DNA of 57,929 nucleotides. It comes from Fidelibacterota bacterium MT.SAG.3. GTDB lineage: Bacteria; Fidelibacterota; SORT01. The notes beneath the pieces are model-generated. The model had not been told where the DNA came from. It saw only the letters and a program-made list of their open reading frames with translations, and did no database searches. Of the stretch, positions 57,297 through 57,929 are shown piece by piece. The translations under genes and the position numbers were made by a program. Position 1 is the stretch's first letter. Each line of letters begins with the position of its first letter. Location of the stretch: positions 1 to 57,929 of the forward strand of contig SORT01000009.1 in assembly GCA_004402895.1 (NCBI GenBank), in the 5' to 3' direction.

Positions 57297-57929
57297 ATGG
57301 CGGGAATTCTCGGAAAGAAATTAGGGATGACGCGATTCTTCACTGAAGAGGGGAAGAGTTTCCCTGCAACATTGGTTGAAGCGGGACCGTGTGTCGTAAC
57401 TCAGATAAAGACCGTTGAGACTGACGGCTATGATGCCGTTCAGGTAGGATATTTCTCGAAGAAGGAATCGAAGACCAATAAGTCAATTCTCGGTATTTTC
57501 AAAAAGGCGAACGTAGAGACCAGGCAGGCATTGACAGAATTCAGAGGTCAACTCACGATAATCGACGGGGAAGAGGAAAAACCGGTTGAAGTCGGCTCGG
57601 AGCTAACGATCGACCAGTTCAAAGCGGGTGAAAAAGTCCGTATCAGGAGCAAGTCAAAGGGGAAGGGATTTGCCGGAGTTGTGAAGAGGTATCACTTCAA
57701 AGGGGGGCCGGGTTCACATGGTCAGGGTGACAAATTGCGGTCGCGTGGTTCGGTAGGAGCAAGTTCGTATCCGTCAAGAGTAATCAAGGGAATGAAGATG
57801 GCGGGCAGAATGGGCGGTGAAAACAGGACTCTTCGCGATGTTCAAATACTCGAGATAGACAGAGAGAAGAATTTATTAGTATTGAAGGGACCGATACCGG
57901 GAGCCATTAATTCTACTATAAGAATTTGG
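57297..57929 (+). CDS. rplC: 50S ribosomal protein L3, 3' partial
   Basis: The frame from ATG 57297 has 211 codons and is open at the window end; L3 is about 205-215 residues, so only a few may be missing. MAGILGKKLGMTRFFTEEGK starts it, and RSKSKGKGFAGVVKRYHFKG and GPGSHGQGDKLRSRGSVGAS are the diagnostic core loops, near the peptidyl transferase centre. It overlaps nothing and follows rpsJ by 2 bases. Confidence 0.96.
   Translation, partial: MAGILGKKLGMTRFFTEEGKSFPATLVEAGPCVVTQIKTVETDGYDAVQVGYFSKKESKTNKSILGIFKKANVETRQALTEFRGQLTIIDGEEEKPVEVGSELTIDQFKAGEKVRIRSKSKGKGFAGVVKRYHFKGGPGSHGQGDKLRSRGSVGASSYPSRVIKGMKMAGRMGGENRTLRDVQILEIDREKNLLVLKGPIPGAINSTIRIW

Overview
The window is a chromosomal segment of a Gram-negative-type bacterium. 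Supporting signs are several predicted lipoproteins, an outer-membrane style SPOR lipoprotein, a meso-DAP type MurE (DNPR motif) and a complete dcw cluster. My inference is the FCB group, with Neomarinimicrobiota (Marinimicrobia) as the favoured guess from general protein style. I could not test this by phylogeny.

Layout. (1) 1-740: 3' end of a SPOR lipoprotein gene, then rpmB with its own promoter and terminator. (2) 740-7500: an AT-rich accessory block. It holds an M48 metalloprotease, a signal-peptide protein, a cupin, two small lipoproteins (one collagen-like), small unknown proteins and a tyrosine recombinase. Two repeat families (R1, R2) are scattered through it. (3) 7500-24950: the dcw cluster on the minus strand, transcribed mraZ-rsmH-ftsL-ftsI-murE-murF-mraY-murD-ftsW-murG-murC-murB-ftsQ-ftsA-ftsZ. 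A four-box MraZ operator lies over the promoter and a terminator follows ftsZ. murG is broken into two frames at a run of ten A. (4) 24950-33280: palindromic repeats, arfB, a large PAS hybrid histidine kinase, a TerB-like protein, a membrane glycosyltransferase, a frameshifted HU-like gene and two tandem pilin-like proteins. (5) 33287-39760: tRNA-Thr(UGU), tRNA-Tyr and tRNA-Gly, then about 6 kb of accessory genes, then tRNA-Thr(GGU) and tuf. In E. coli the same four tRNAs and tufB are contiguous, so this looks like an interrupted tRNA-tufB operon. (6) 39822-57929: tuf, rpmG, tRNA-Trp, secE, nusG, rplK, rplA, rplJ, rplL, rpoB, rpoC, rpsL, rpsG, fusA, a second identical tuf, rpsJ and the start of rplC, all on the plus strand.

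Together the core genes make peptidoglycan precursors and the divisome (region 3) and the transcription and translation machinery (region 6). The accessory material sits at the edges of these blocks and is where repeats, the integrase, paralogous oxidoreductases and broken genes concentrate. The points most worth a second look are the split tRNA-tuf operon, the murG A10 frameshift, the frameshifted HU gene, the acidic N-terminal extension on NusG, the tandem pilin-like pair and the dispersed repeat families.
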